Assembly (NCBI GenBank): GCA_019843655.1
Contig: JACDQD010000006.1
Span: 22,214,246-22,278,245 of the forward strand
DNA: 64,000 nt
From: Lethocerus indicus
Lineage: Eukaryota > Arthropoda > Insecta > Hemiptera > Belostomatidae
Direction: 5' to 3'
In this document: positions 33,282-45,038 of the stretch, piece by piece
Layout of the letters: every line of letters begins with the position of its first letter
How positions within the stretch are numbered: the first letter of the stretch is position 1
The notes under the pieces: model-generated
Seen by the model: only the letters and a program-made list of their open reading frames with translations
The model's database searches: none
Told to the model about the DNA's origin: nothing
Made by a program: the position numbers and the translations under genes

Positions 33282-36200
33282 TAATACAATAAAATAATAT
33301 AATACAATAATGTATTGTGGTTCCTGAAGCGATCAGTCGAATCAAGGAATAAATCTACAACAAGATCAACCTACCGCGCAGTGAGTAAGCTTCGACTGAA
33401 AAAAACAGAAATAAATGACCGTCCAACAGGGAATAGCAGATAAATAGACACTAGGTGGATATACTTCGGGAATAAAAAAAAGGGGGAAAACATTCGACGA
33501 TTCGGTAAGAATGAAGCCATTCAGATAATTGACTCGTTTTGTCCGGCGAGAATGGAACACGCAACACGCCCTTCGCTTCTTACTACGGCCACCGATCACC
33601 GAATAAACGCTCCGCTAAAACAAAAACGTTTCTCTAGGACTTGTGTCAGCGTTTAATAATGCCCCACCATCCATAAAAATGAGTGCACTCCTGCGTTAAA
33701 GTATTTTAATTCAAATTCTGAAGTTGGCAACGGATATATGATTACATACCGTCACAAGAATACAGTATAAAGAGAACTCTTCATCGTTGTAGGTCCAATA
33801 ATATTTTTTCTTATTTAACCTATTAACGTAATTAATATTTTAATCATGTCGCAGAAATAATCAAACTAAGGTTTAGCTAAAAGTTTAACCGTTTTCGCTG
33901 ATTATAGGAACGAAAATGCCGCTTGAATATTCCTCGCAAAGAATTAAATATACATTTTTCAGTATTCACTCAGTACAGTGCATCTTTCTTTCAGTACTAT
34001 GTCAAAAAAAGGAAAACGGCCGTCGGAATCGATATTTTCATTCCTTCTTCACTATTACGAAGGCAATTATATTTCCTATCAATATCTTCTCAGGATCAGT
34101 CTGCCGTTGATTGCAGTAAATTGGATCCATTCGTACCGGCGCCTCTTGAAGGATAATTTATCCACTTTTGCCGATTCGGCCGCTGATTTTATTTCTGGCG
34201 CGTCTTTCGGTTAGGTAAGTCAAAATATTGGACTAAATCATGAACATAAAATTGACAATGAACACCAGTCACTGTTGCATTCGTTTACATGTAATTAAAT
34301 ATTATAGTAGTTCACGAAAGTGTATTTTAAATGTTTCTGTGCCCCAGAAATCAGAATAATACTCCTGTCGACTTGTGAGCCCGCGAGTGAGCATAAATAT
34401 TCAAAGGACCCCGCCGATAGTGGACCGCCAAATTCGTTTTAAATTACAGTTCTCGTTTCGGAGAAGGGACCTATTGATTTCCAACAATCTGGACCGTAGG
34501 AAGGTACTGAAGAAAATATCATTTGACTGAAAACTTATCAAACTGAATATACAGAAAACGTGTTTTTCTACTATGTGGCTAGATCCTATTAACCTATTTA
34601 TTGGGCAATAGAAATTTGAGGACTTGTTAAGAAAAACAAATTATTTAGGACAAGATATTCTGCTTAACGCCATTAAAGGATTAGCTTAAAGGGTTATTGC
34701 ACCGAATAATTAGTTATAATAAAAATTGTAACCAGATGTGTATCCTGTTTATTTTATCACATCACATTTAATAGTTCTAGTTTATAGTCCCAGAACGCTA
34801 TCCACACAACGTATATAAGCCACGGATGTGAATAATTTTCATAGCAGTTGAAGTAACAGAAAAACAAAGAGTGTTTTATTGCGGGAAAAGTAACAATAAA
34901 AAGCTAGCTTTTGACTGGAGCCGGAAAAACAAAATGGGAACTCCTTTTGTATGGTTCTTTATTGTGAGCCTAAGCCATTGTTCGGAATTAGGGTTCCGCA
35001 GTTGCTAAGTATCTCCCCTAATGTCAATCCTAATGAGATGTTCTATTTTGGCTTCAATTAAGACTTGCCGAAACTAGTCCGAGCGAAGGCTAATGCCAAC
35101 TATATAGTTCAACCAAAGTCAACACGATTATGATAGTTTCAGCCAACGGACCGGAACTTCCGCCTAACTGGAATAAATGAAAACCGATTGAATTAGAGCG
35201 TCCCGATCGTGTTTAGGCCAATATTTGTCAACTCTGTGTACTACAACCCTTTGATTTTCGGATAATAGAATTCCCCGAAGCAGGAATCTAGTTAGCGACA
35301 GTTCGAGCGACCTTAATGTACCTATTTTAGTCTCCCAGTATATAAAAGAATAGAATTATGTTTTGCGATGCTCTCATTCTATCCTACCATTGCTGTAATA
35401 CTATTCTCACTATACGTAATTTTTATCGTCTATTTTAAAATGTCTATAACTTTAACGTCTAATATATATGTTTCTTTCAGAATGAAGTCATTTTTTCTTT
35501 CAAATAATGATGCCCTACTGAAGCACCACACTGCAAATGGTTCCCCCTAAGGAATATAAAATTTATTGTATAATAATATTATAATTGCTTTGCTTCTTGG
35601 AATAACACGTTAGATGTTAAAGTAGCGGATCTCAAACGTGGTTCCGCATTGCTACTCCAATGTGCCTTCGAAATAAACGCAGATCCCAAAAGGTGAAATA
35701 TAGAGAAAGAACTAAATGGGTAATAAAAACTTTTCTGCCGGGACTTCTTTAACTTAGATGCTTCCAATGAAACAAAAATCGGCTAAGGGAAATGGCGCAG
35801 TGACTCAGAAAGTTGGGTGGAAGATTAACCTTTAGTATCGTAGACCTAGTAACAAAAGAAAATTCCACCTTTCTGCTCAACATTATAACTAACTTTGAAT
35901 TAAAATACACTTACTACAGCTTAAAAATAAGCACGGAACGCAAGTGGAGTATTACGTCTAAATAACAATACCTTTTTAATTTTTGGAATATGGATAATTC
36001 ATTATGAACTAATTATTGCATGCACTACAACATGGTTTTGTGTGTTCAAACCACGGAGGTATAACTCAAAGAGTTTTTTCAGTTTGCAATATGGAAAATT
36101 ATTTGTAGCTGACATAAACAGACAAAATAAGTTGGTTCTCTGCAGTCAAATCCATGTATTCCTGTTGTAAAATGCAGATACAAGAACTGGAGGTTTAATA

Positions 36201-36543
36201 TATTAATAATGGAGAGTGTGGTACAACTTTTTGATAACAATATTAATGTAGTTATAAAGTAGTTCGCGAAGTTCGCCATACTATCGCATATCTGTCACTT
36301 CTATCCTGTTTGCTCTGGCGCGAAGCCAGAAGAGATGTGAACTGAAACTGTAAAAAGTATATTCGGTTTTGATATTTCATGAGTGAAATTCACTGACTGA
36401 ACTGAGGGTTGTGATGTGTCCGAGGAATACATTTTAATTCTTCGTTAAGTTGCAAAGGAGTCCCGCAATTTCTTGATTTTTTCCAGTCTAGTGTCTAGCT
36501 TCTCAAATCGATTTTTTCAAAGAGTGAATCCCAGCTGCACATT
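33282..36543. other. Non-coding stretch, no gene seen
   Basis: Mostly AT-rich. An AATAAT-type low-complexity patch follows copy I near 33.28-33.31 kb. Overlapping frames at 33.92-34.21 kb show no motif. Confidence 0.55.
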
Positions 36544-36810
36544 TTGTGATTTTTCTGTCTCCTCGCGCTGGTTTGGTCTTTTGCTAGATCGGTTTCGGCT
36601 GCTCGCCATCGTCAGTGGCGGTGTTAGTCACTTTTGGCACTTTGGATGTTTATTGGGCATCCTACCTGCACTGTCACTGTCACTGGTACTGTAAAACACG
36701 TAGTGTATTAAGTTTAATGCGCTACTAGATTCAATGGTACGGCGCACTTAATCTAGCCCGCAACAAAGGTCTGTCTTACATTTTAGTATTAGCGCCTAGG
36801 ACTACAAGTG
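36544..36810 (-). mobile_element. Foldback MITE, copy J, joined to a satellite array
   Basis: The left arm is diverged at its outer end, then matches the family from CTGTCTCCTCGCGCTGG through TCAGTGGCGGTGTTAGTCAC to the CACTGCACTGTCACTGTCAC-type block (here CTGCACTGTCACTGTCACTG). The loop is in minus orientation. At the start of the expected right arm (ACAAGTGAC) the sequence switches directly into a 70-bp tandem array at 36,811, and no right arm follows it. The switch point is similar to the GCAAGTGAA inside the satellite monomer, so the array could have formed or joined through that short homology. Confidence 0.83.
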
Positions 36811-37560
36811 ACTTTAGTTAAGTACGTTTCCGCACCACCCTCAGAGGGCGCTAGTTTATCAGTGCTAGTGCACCCATCGAACTTTAGTTAAGTACATTTC
36901 CGCACCACCCTCAGGGAGCGCTATTCTATCGGTGCAAGTGAACCCAACGAACTTTAGTTAAGTACATTTCCGCACCACCCTCAGAGGGCGCTAGTCTATC
37001 GGTGCAAGTGAACCCAACGAACTTTAGTTAAGTACATTTCCGCACCACCATCGGGGGGGGGCGCTATCTATCGGTTGCAAGTGAACCCAACGAACTTTAG
37101 TTAAGTACATTTCCGCACCACCCTCAGGGGGCGCTAGTCTATCGGTGCAAGTGAACCCAACGAACTTTAGTTAAGTACATTTCCGCACCACCCTCAGGGG
37201 GCGCTATTCTATCGGTGCAAGTGAACCCAACGAACTTTAGTTAAGTACATTTCCGCACCACCCTCAGGGGGCGCTATTCTATCGGTGCAAGTGAACCCAA
37301 CGAACTTTAGTTAAGTACATTTCCGCACCACCCTCAGGGGGCGCTATTCTATCGGTGCAAGTGAGCCCAACGAACTTTAGTTAAGTACATTTCCGCACCA
37401 CCCTCAGGGGGCGCTAGTCTATCGGTGCAAGTGCGCCCAACGAACTTTAGTTAAGTACATTTCCGCACCACCCTCAGGGGGCGCTAGTCTATCGGTGCAA
37501 GTGAGCCCAACGAACTTTAGTTAAGTACATTTCCGCACCACACTCAGAGGGGGCGCTAGT
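36811..37560 (+). repeat. 70-bp minisatellite, 11 units
   Basis: Units start at 36,811, 36,881, 36,951, 37,021, 37,094, 37,164, 37,234, 37,304, 37,374, 37,444 and 37,514. The last unit is partial (~47 bp). The unit begins ACTTTAGTTAAGTACATTTC, continues CGCACCACCCTCAGGGGGCG and ends CAAGTGAACCCAACGA. It contains a hairpin-capable GCACC...GGTGC segment. The first unit is the most diverged and the later ones are nearly identical, as expected after recent unequal exchange. The unit starting 37,021 is 73 bp because of a longer G-run. There are no spacers, so it is not a CRISPR array. A shorter diverged monomer occurs at 63,276 inside another foldback copy. Confidence 0.97.
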
Positions 37561-38542
37561 TAATCTATATCTAATAATTTGTATTTAAAGAGAAAGCAAA
37601 ACTTTCAAAGACAAATAAAAACCTAAGAGTAAGTGTCGCGGGCCAATAAAATGTGACCGATGGCCGATTAATTGATACCTCTGGGGCGAAGCGGCGAAAC
37701 GGCTCTTCGGCACGGAAACGGACGATTCGGCCATTCGGCAGCGCGAGCCTACCGCCTATTTGTAATAAAATAGCCTAACCAAATACCCCGAAGATCGATA
37801 CACGGGAGGTTAGGGGCCCCGGGTCGCCCTGATATTTGCGGTCAGGTTTTCCGCTAAAATTACAGGCTCGCGATCCCGAGCCCCCTTAAAATGTCACCCC
37901 GGAAACCGCTCTTTAATTAAAAACGAACCGTCTGTTTAGAAAAAACTAATTAGTTGTTGACTTTGCTATACAGCGGGAGACAATGCCATTCCGGCCCACG
38001 AAATAAATTATGGTCTGCATTATAATATTCAGTGCGCGTTGGAAAGAAAGTAACTTCACGAGAAATCGACTCCGGGATTGATTGAGTACAAGCATTTTTG
38101 TAGTAGTACACGTATATTTTAAAAACAAGTATGTATAAAAAAAATATACAAAACAAAAAGAAGCAAATTGTTATAAATTCTTGATTTTGGTAAGTGAATG
38201 AATAAAATATGTTAAATAATTGAATTAAACTAACCTCTAAAATGGTGTACATATATGAAGTATTATACCATACTTCTATAACTGCCCGGGATGGTATCTC
38301 TAAAAGATATAATTCTGAATTCCGTCAACACTCTTTTTCTATGTTGTGAATGTTACTCTGAATATATTTCGAAAATTGCCGAATATATTTAGTTTGGCCC
38401 AAAGAATTTGTTCGATAATAAATTGGCGGCATACACAGAGCGATAAATAACCGACGGGGCCCATAATGGGAAATATGTGGCCGATGGGGGGGTGGGCAGA
38501 AGAGAACTAGGATCCGAGCTTGGGCCAAGAAACCGCATAGAC

Positions 38543-38593
<51 letters not shown>

Positions 38594-41500
38594 CTCTATA
38601 TTCTTATGTTTATCGCCTGACAACTACTCGGCCGCGGAACAAGTTTTACAACTGAAACGAGATCTTTCTTTCTATCTTTCCTCTCTTTCTTAGCTTGTTT
38701 CTCCCCCATTCTTCTTGGTCTTCATCCCCACCCTTCCCCTGTCGGCTTTAAGGAGGCCTCCGAATATCTCCTTTTAATAAAGTCGGTCCAGAGGCCCAGC
38801 CAAAAAAGAGGGGGATCGGCCAAAGAGATGCAACACTTTGAAGGGCGATGTTTAAACCTCCTCAGCCTATATAACCTTAATTCCTTATTCTCCAGATGTT
38901 ACAAATCTGACGTTCTCTCTCTTGCTCTTCACTGCCAACTATTATTGCATCACTCAAAATTATGATTCCTTTCTACCCTAGCTGAAACAAGTCATGATTT
39001 ATTTAATCGGACTCGTCAAACTAATATTGACTTACCGGGGAACAGTAAGCTATCGATAAAATTACATTTACCGTTCCGCTTTATTTATTAAAGAATTCAT
39101 ATTCTCGTTCAAATCGTCTTTAAAATAAAAGGCCGTCATAAACCGGTTTATTACTAAAATGTATCGGGCCTTTTAAGTACTCAACTTCTCTGAGAAGATC
39201 TTCCTAAGTAGTATTAAAGGTAAGAATCGACGATAAGGAAGGCCTCTGAACAGTTTTAAAGCTTACACGAGTGGCCATTAGCCCGTCGTTTTATGGTTCA
39301 GAGATTGCCGCGCTATGAAACCCTTAAGCGGTCCGTTCTGTCCGATTTTATTGAGATCGAAACAAGCCTCCGGTTCGACCCAAGACTCACATCGGCTCCG
39401 AAGGACCCACAGGAAACAAAATCACAAGAAAAAGCAACGAAATAGTGTCAGAAGAAATAAAATCTTAGTTTCGTGACGGGTGCCGACAATGGGGTCCGGC
39501 GACAGGGTTTCAGGAATAGTGCCAAGCCCGGGTTCCCCTAGCGGAGTCTAATTTAACGTTAATTTATTCGATCCGAGTCACGAAGACGTAATGATATGTT
39601 TCGCTCCGCCGAGATTCGATAGGTTGAAGAACGCTCGGACCCGAGGCAAGCCTCACGATAATTTACAAAAACGGGCAAGAGCATAAATAACAATGGGAAG
39701 AAAAAACTAAATAATTATGCAACGAAAGCCCCATTGTAAGCGCGCAAATATTGTAAGGGCAACCCTTTTAAATAATTTTGATAGCATATTTGGATTAGAC
39801 AAAAAAGTGGAAGCATATCTCAGCGATTTTGACATTGAATGAACAGAATGGGAAATAGAATGAATAGACTTATACTAATCTTAAAAATTTCCGATAATCA
39901 TGTCTATGCATAGTTCTAACGGAATGGTTTCCTAGACCAATATCATAGAAGCATTTATCAGGTTCGCCAGGGCACTTTGGATTGACATAAATTGTAACCT
40001 TTCATCTCAAATGTCAAAGCAACAACGAGAAACCCGCTTCCCTGCGGCAGTTATAACAAATAAATAAATTGTCTGTTTCCCTAATCGGTTTAAATTTCCC
40101 ACCTAATATGTGCATAAAAAGGGTTTAAAAACGATTCATTCTATTGTAACAGGTGCCGATTTTCAGGATTCCAGCGTTTGGGGATTACAATAAATCCCCA
40201 TACCGCCGCTGTATTCAGCCTAATCTGGCTTCCCTAATTTTTATCACTGATGAAAAACTTACCTCACAATAATTCTGTAATTGTTTCATTTAGGAAAATG
40301 CAGCTCATGAGATTTTTCTCTCCATCGGAAAACGAAATATTTTTTGTCACGGCATTGCACAGTTTTTTTTGTCTCTTGCGTAATACCACATTTATGACGT
40401 AATTACTGTAAAATTTAGTAATTATTATACGTAGTAAACTAAGCTTATTAGGAATTTACGACGTGTAACGTTCAATCGGGGAGTTTAATCATTACGAATC
40501 CTTATGAATTCCAAATTCATGTGATCAAGTCAATAAAAATCATCGTTTCAATGCATCTAATTGCAGTGGTTACCAAGGCGCCATTGATATAACATTGGTA
40601 CGGCCATTGGATGACACTCTTGTCTGTCCTAATCAATTCCAAAGCGAAGAATAATATATTTTAGCGTCATTTCACCTAACCTTTTCTCATCAAATATTGC
40701 TATAATTTTAAATAAATTATTAATCAAAAGATTGGCCTCATGTCGCTTCTAAGGTCACATTCTGTAATATTAATTAACCGTCGTCAATCAAATTATATCC
40801 CAACGAAGAACATTCACGTTATCGGTAAAATGACTCCCCGTTTACGCTGCGGTTTGAATAGGCGGCGCGCATTCGAGAAAACGGTAAAGAGATATAAATG
40901 TCGTAAACGTTGAATTCTTTGACGTCTACCACAATCTAGGCCGCAAGTGGGACGACATCAAACGGCTTTTAAACCCGGGTTAATCTACCTGACAATGTCA
41001 CCAACCGCTGCTCTGGACAGTGGGATTTGTGACTCCCGACGGTCGGAATTTTTTGCCGCCGTATGACATACACACAAAGAAAAACAAGTCAGCCTCGGTG
41101 ATTTACCGTTCGCCATAAATTAATTTCAAATTTTGTTTCGTATTATTGTGCTGTTGGAGCGCGAAAGTTAGAGGAATCAAGTGAATTTTTATAACATGAA
41201 TTCCTTTAGTACGTAGAAAGCTAGTTGTACGTTTAGACTAACCTTTCCGTCTATAAATTAGTGTTAATTAGTATAGTTTTGTGCTCTTGCATTTCACAGT
41301 TAAAATAAAACCTTTGCGACATTTTAACCGATAATATGAGGGATTATTGGTGTTGAATAATAGGCTCTCTTGTATTGTTTCATAATATTCGAAAGAAAAA
41401 TATTAAACTTCGAGGAACTCTCAACATTAAGAAAGTGTTTTCCAGTTGGTGTACACGAATCACTTTGAAAAGGGGAGAGAAGTTGTATGGTGTTAAAATG

Positions 41501-44017
41501 CGGGCCGTCATTGTATAGCGCATGTTAAAAAGGCGGAAACACGGTGTCTGGAGATATGGAGCAGGTATGGTGGGGGCGGTATGGGGCGGTCGTTAGGGGC
41601 GGAGAAGTTTTTGCCCGTTAGTTGGCCCTCCGACCGACGTCACGTACTCGGGCTCCAATATGCTGAGTGTTCCCCGGGAGCCGGGCTACCGGGGGCTCAC
41701 CGGGCAAAAATCATCTGACACGTGATGTTTTTACACTCTACCGGATCATCATATTTACGATTGAAGTGTGTTTATTGCGGCCCATTATTGAGAACGGCCG
41801 GGGGTGATTGTCCGCCGAGATTTAAAACTGAGGCGTTCATTTCAACTGAGCGATATACAAAAATTATCTACAATAGAAGATGCAAGCAATGTATAAAAAT
41901 ATTTATACATTATACATAATATGAGAGTAAAATTTACAATATTACATTTTTTGATTTGGCACATGTTTCCAATTATACTAAAAAAAAAAGAAAAATTTCA
42001 ATGTAAATTACATATATTTTTGATAAAATGGTGATTTTTTTTTTACCCAGGAGCTTTGGATGGGATTCAAGTTTTCATCATACTTTTAATTGAAAAGCAC
42101 AGTAACCCTTGTCTGAAACGTCCTGGTTGCGGGGTGATTTATCGCGAATTTCCGAAGGAAAATCGAAACGGATTCTCTACAAATAAGCGCCAATTCAGAC
42201 TCTAAATTAAAGACATTCACATACGTGTTTTGAATAAAATTATTATCCACGCCGAACTATTGCCTCAAGTAAATAGGATACATAAATATAGTTCATTTTC
42301 AAATATTATTTATAGGTTATTTCAGTTGATATTAAGCGCTGATATAATATGGTCTATGAATTTGTCCAACTATACCACACAGGATCTTCTAGTTTTGAAA
42401 GTTCAAAATGATCAGAAATGTTCCAAAATGTGCCTGTTCCCACACAGAAAGTCTTCTAAACCACCGTTAGGTTTTCCAGGACTCACACTACAAGAAGAGG
42501 AATTTCTTTCGTCAAAATAAAAGCAGCAGGAGACTAATTTAGTGTTGTCGAGTGACCACTAGAACACTGGGGAAAGACACTTCCCACCGGTCGGGTTTTT
42601 CGGTTAGTTAGTTAGAAATAAGCCTATTCGAGGGGGCCGGCGGGGAAGCGTGCCGGTGCACACTAAATGAACACTTTGGGGTATATTAAGTGGGCGACCT
42701 CGGGTCGCTGTGAAACACCTCGCTGTCGGAGGGACAAGTTCCGAAACACCTGACGGTCACGTTTGCGGATAGGAACTATAGTCGCCGCTTCGTGGGCTCG
42801 GCCGGCGAACATATTCATTTCGCTGGCTACACGCGAAACTTATATCAGACCGTGGGGCTAATTACACGGAAAAATTTTTGGCCGCACTCCGCCTTTATTT
42901 ATAAAACGAGCGCTTGGAAATCTCGACCCGAATCTGAAAAAATATCCCGGCCTTGGCCGGGGGTCACGTACATTTTCCATTGGCGCTGATCGCTTAGATC
43001 GAGCCCTTACAGTAGACCCGAGGGAAAAAATCTTATCGTACACATTTACATATCGATGAGCATAAAAAAATATCGAAATAAACATAAAAAATAAAAATAG
43101 CTAAATATATCTGCGGGTAAATCTAGAGCAGAACAAATTTCTTCTATTGTGTAACATTTTCCAGTTCACAGAGTACTGTGATGTCTTATCCTAGACCTGG
43201 CATTACTACTAGCTGGAAATATTTCATAATAATTCATAATAATATCTCTCAAAATAAATAGCATGCAAAAAACCTTACGTGAGTAGCGATTATGAGTCAC
43301 AAATTATACTCAGTTACGATATGTCGGCATAGAGAGTGATATCAAGACCAGAACTGATAGATGTTATACTGTTCAATTGTTATTATTCACTATAATTCCC
43401 AGTAATATTAAATATACGTTATTATTCTAATAAAACGTTATACTAAACCGTGTATTTACAATTAAAAGGCTACATAATCCGAGATATTACGCCCCTAAGG
43501 CAGATATATGCGAGCTCCGACATCGCTTAGGACTGTATGATCCCCTCTGGCGTTTTTGCCCGCGTGCAAAGTCAAAAGCCAACACATAAAGGGCGCCGGG
43601 GTTCAAATCATGTTCAATACGGTGGGATTCCCGGGACCGCGGTGTGGTAAAAAACCGTCCGACGCCGGGGCCTAATCCTACTTTGTCGTCGCGTCGATAT
43701 GAACATTTTTAGGCGTGGCGTCGGGTCTGGAGCCGGGTAATTCCCCCGTGTAAACCTGAATTTTTAATAAACGCAGGGAGCGGCCCCATATTGCGGCTTC
43801 GCTCCCCCCTACCCCCCGAGGTAGGGCGCAGATAACACGGTCTGGCTTGACAGCACCGCGGCCGGATCCTCCATGAATTATAACCCTCCTGTCGATCCTA
43901 TATGGGGATCTGACGGAGCCATACCTTCTGTATCCCCTTCGGTTACCGCTCCGGCTACGACTGTCCACCAAACCCGCCAGAAAATGGGACGTCGGGACGT
44001 TTCCAAACATTAACACG
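37561..44017. other. Non-coding stretch, no gene recognised
   Basis: About 6.5 kb. ACAAATAAAAACCTAAGA at 37,611-37,628 matches exactly a sequence at 63,359-63,376. GC-richer islands lie near 37.63-37.9, 39.27-39.65, 40.83-41.08, 41.5-41.72, 42.55-43.0 and 43.5-44.0 kb. A CT tract is listed separately. No ORF carries a recognised motif. Confidence 0.5.
38543..38599. repeat. (CT)n microsatellite
   Basis: About 50 bp of CT repeats ending in a CCCTCCTCT segment, followed by a pyrimidine-rich region to about 38.75 kb. Confidence 0.95.
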
Positions 44018-44220
44018 TTTTTTTTGTTTTTTTTTTAACCTTTTTTATTTGTGTACAATCAACTACGTATAGTTATGGGTACAACTGATGAGTGTTTTCT
44101 TTTCACATGAATGTCTCGATAAAAGAGACCACCCAATGATGGCACCACATGAACAGTTTATGGCTTCGGGCTAAGAAGATCTCTGGGCCAGTGGCGTTTG
44201 AGCCGACACGGGGGAGATAA
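44018..44220 (-). mobile_element. 5'-truncated LINE 3' end
   Basis: On the minus strand this matches the 3' UTR of the LINE at 14.5 and 24.4 kb. It begins just after the SPPVSAQTPLA-type C-terminal codons, passes through the AGTTGATTGTACACAAAT block and ends in an interrupted A-rich tail (T-rich on plus, 44,018-44,047). I found no clear target-site duplication. It is more diverged than the 24.4 kb copy. Confidence 0.8.
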
Positions 44221-44667
44221 TTTTCGAGGTCTTAATATTCACTTTGGCCGGTGCTGTTTCCGTATCATCCGAAATTTGACTACCTTAAAATACTGAATGA
44301 ATTGTATCACGAAAGTAATAAATCTCGCTGTTTGAACTAAATTTATCCATATCAAAGAAATATAAAACACGCGAAACAAACGGGAAGAATAATATTTATA
44401 ATGACCGAGGTTCATTTAATATAACACAGCGGTATATTTTCTATTATATGAGACATTACAACCGTATCTGCTTAGTTGAGTAATACTGCTTGTTTGGTCA
44501 GATTAATGCGGATGTTTTAAACTTGTATTTTCAGGAAGCGGAAGGAAACGCGATATTTACAAATGTAAATAGTTAAATCTGTACAGAGAGAAATAGTGGG
44601 ATGGTTGGAAGCAGGTAGAGCGGGTCCTGGGAAGTTGTGGGCGAGCGGGATGCGGTTACCTCCTGAC
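44221..44667. other. Upstream flank of the candidate signal-peptide exon
   Basis: AT-rich until about 44.58 kb, then GC-richer. The open frame of the candidate exon continues upstream to an earlier ATG at 44,596, so translation could start earlier. The ATG at 44,668 is preferred because it places the hydrophobic core directly after a short N-region. I see no clear TATA box. Confidence 0.4.
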
Positions 44668-44812
44668 ATGTATTTCAAATTAAATGCGGTAACATTTCAT
44701 CTACTCGTAATGTTTATATTATGCTGTGCGCTCCGTTCGTCCGTCGCCAGCGCACAATATATTCCGGGGTCTACCGGTTTTTCGGTTCAAACGCGTTCAA
44801 ATTTTCCCCGGC
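44668..44812 (+). CDS. Candidate first coding exon with signal peptide
   Basis: I do not recognise the protein. The segment encodes MYFKLNAVTFHLLVMFILCC followed by a polar stretch ending SVASA and then QYIPGSTGF. This is a textbook signal peptide: a short N-region with one Lys, a hydrophobic core of about 15 residues, and small residues at -3 and -1 before a predicted cut after residue 29. The frame then meets GTAAGT at 44,813, a consensus splice donor, giving a phase-1 exon of 145 nt. Upstream in-frame ATGs at 44,596 and 44,650 are less likely starts because they add a long N-region. The exon lies in a CpG-rich island with two G-quadruplex motifs just downstream, as many first exons do. No downstream exon is identified, so a long first intron would be required. 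It could still be a chance frame. Confidence 0.3.
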
Positions 44813-44857
44813 GTAAGTCTCGGGCGTCGGTACGTGAGGCTAACATTTTCTCGCGGC

Positions 44858-44875
44858 GGGAGGGGCGGGGGCGGG
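44858..44875 (+). other. G-quadruplex motif
   Basis: Four G-runs (3, 4, 5 and 3 G) are joined by single-nucleotide loops. The motif starts 46 nt after the putative donor at 44,812/44,813, so it would lie at the start of the candidate intron. Confidence 0.8.
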
Positions 44876-45011
44876 AGCACACCTCATAAATTCCGGTAGT
44901 CATTAAAGCCCAAAGGTCCTTTTCTCCGCCCTTTTGAATGGGCCCATCGAGCGGCGGAGGAGGCCGAGAGTGGATTGTCCGTCTTATATAAAATGGCATC
45001 CTTCGTCAGTC

Positions 45012-45038
45012 GGGGGCGGTGGGTGGGTGGGGGGGGGT
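45012..45038 (+). other. G-quadruplex motif
   Basis: G-runs of 5, 2, 3, 3 and 10 G are separated by single-nucleotide loops. The GGTGGGTGGG core is like the 24.1 kb motif. It lies 200 bp downstream of the candidate first exon. Confidence 0.8.

Noticed and set aside
36811..37560. CRISPR-like array
   Set aside because: Repeats are 70 bp in direct contact with no unique spacers, and the DNA is eukaryotic. It is a minisatellite.
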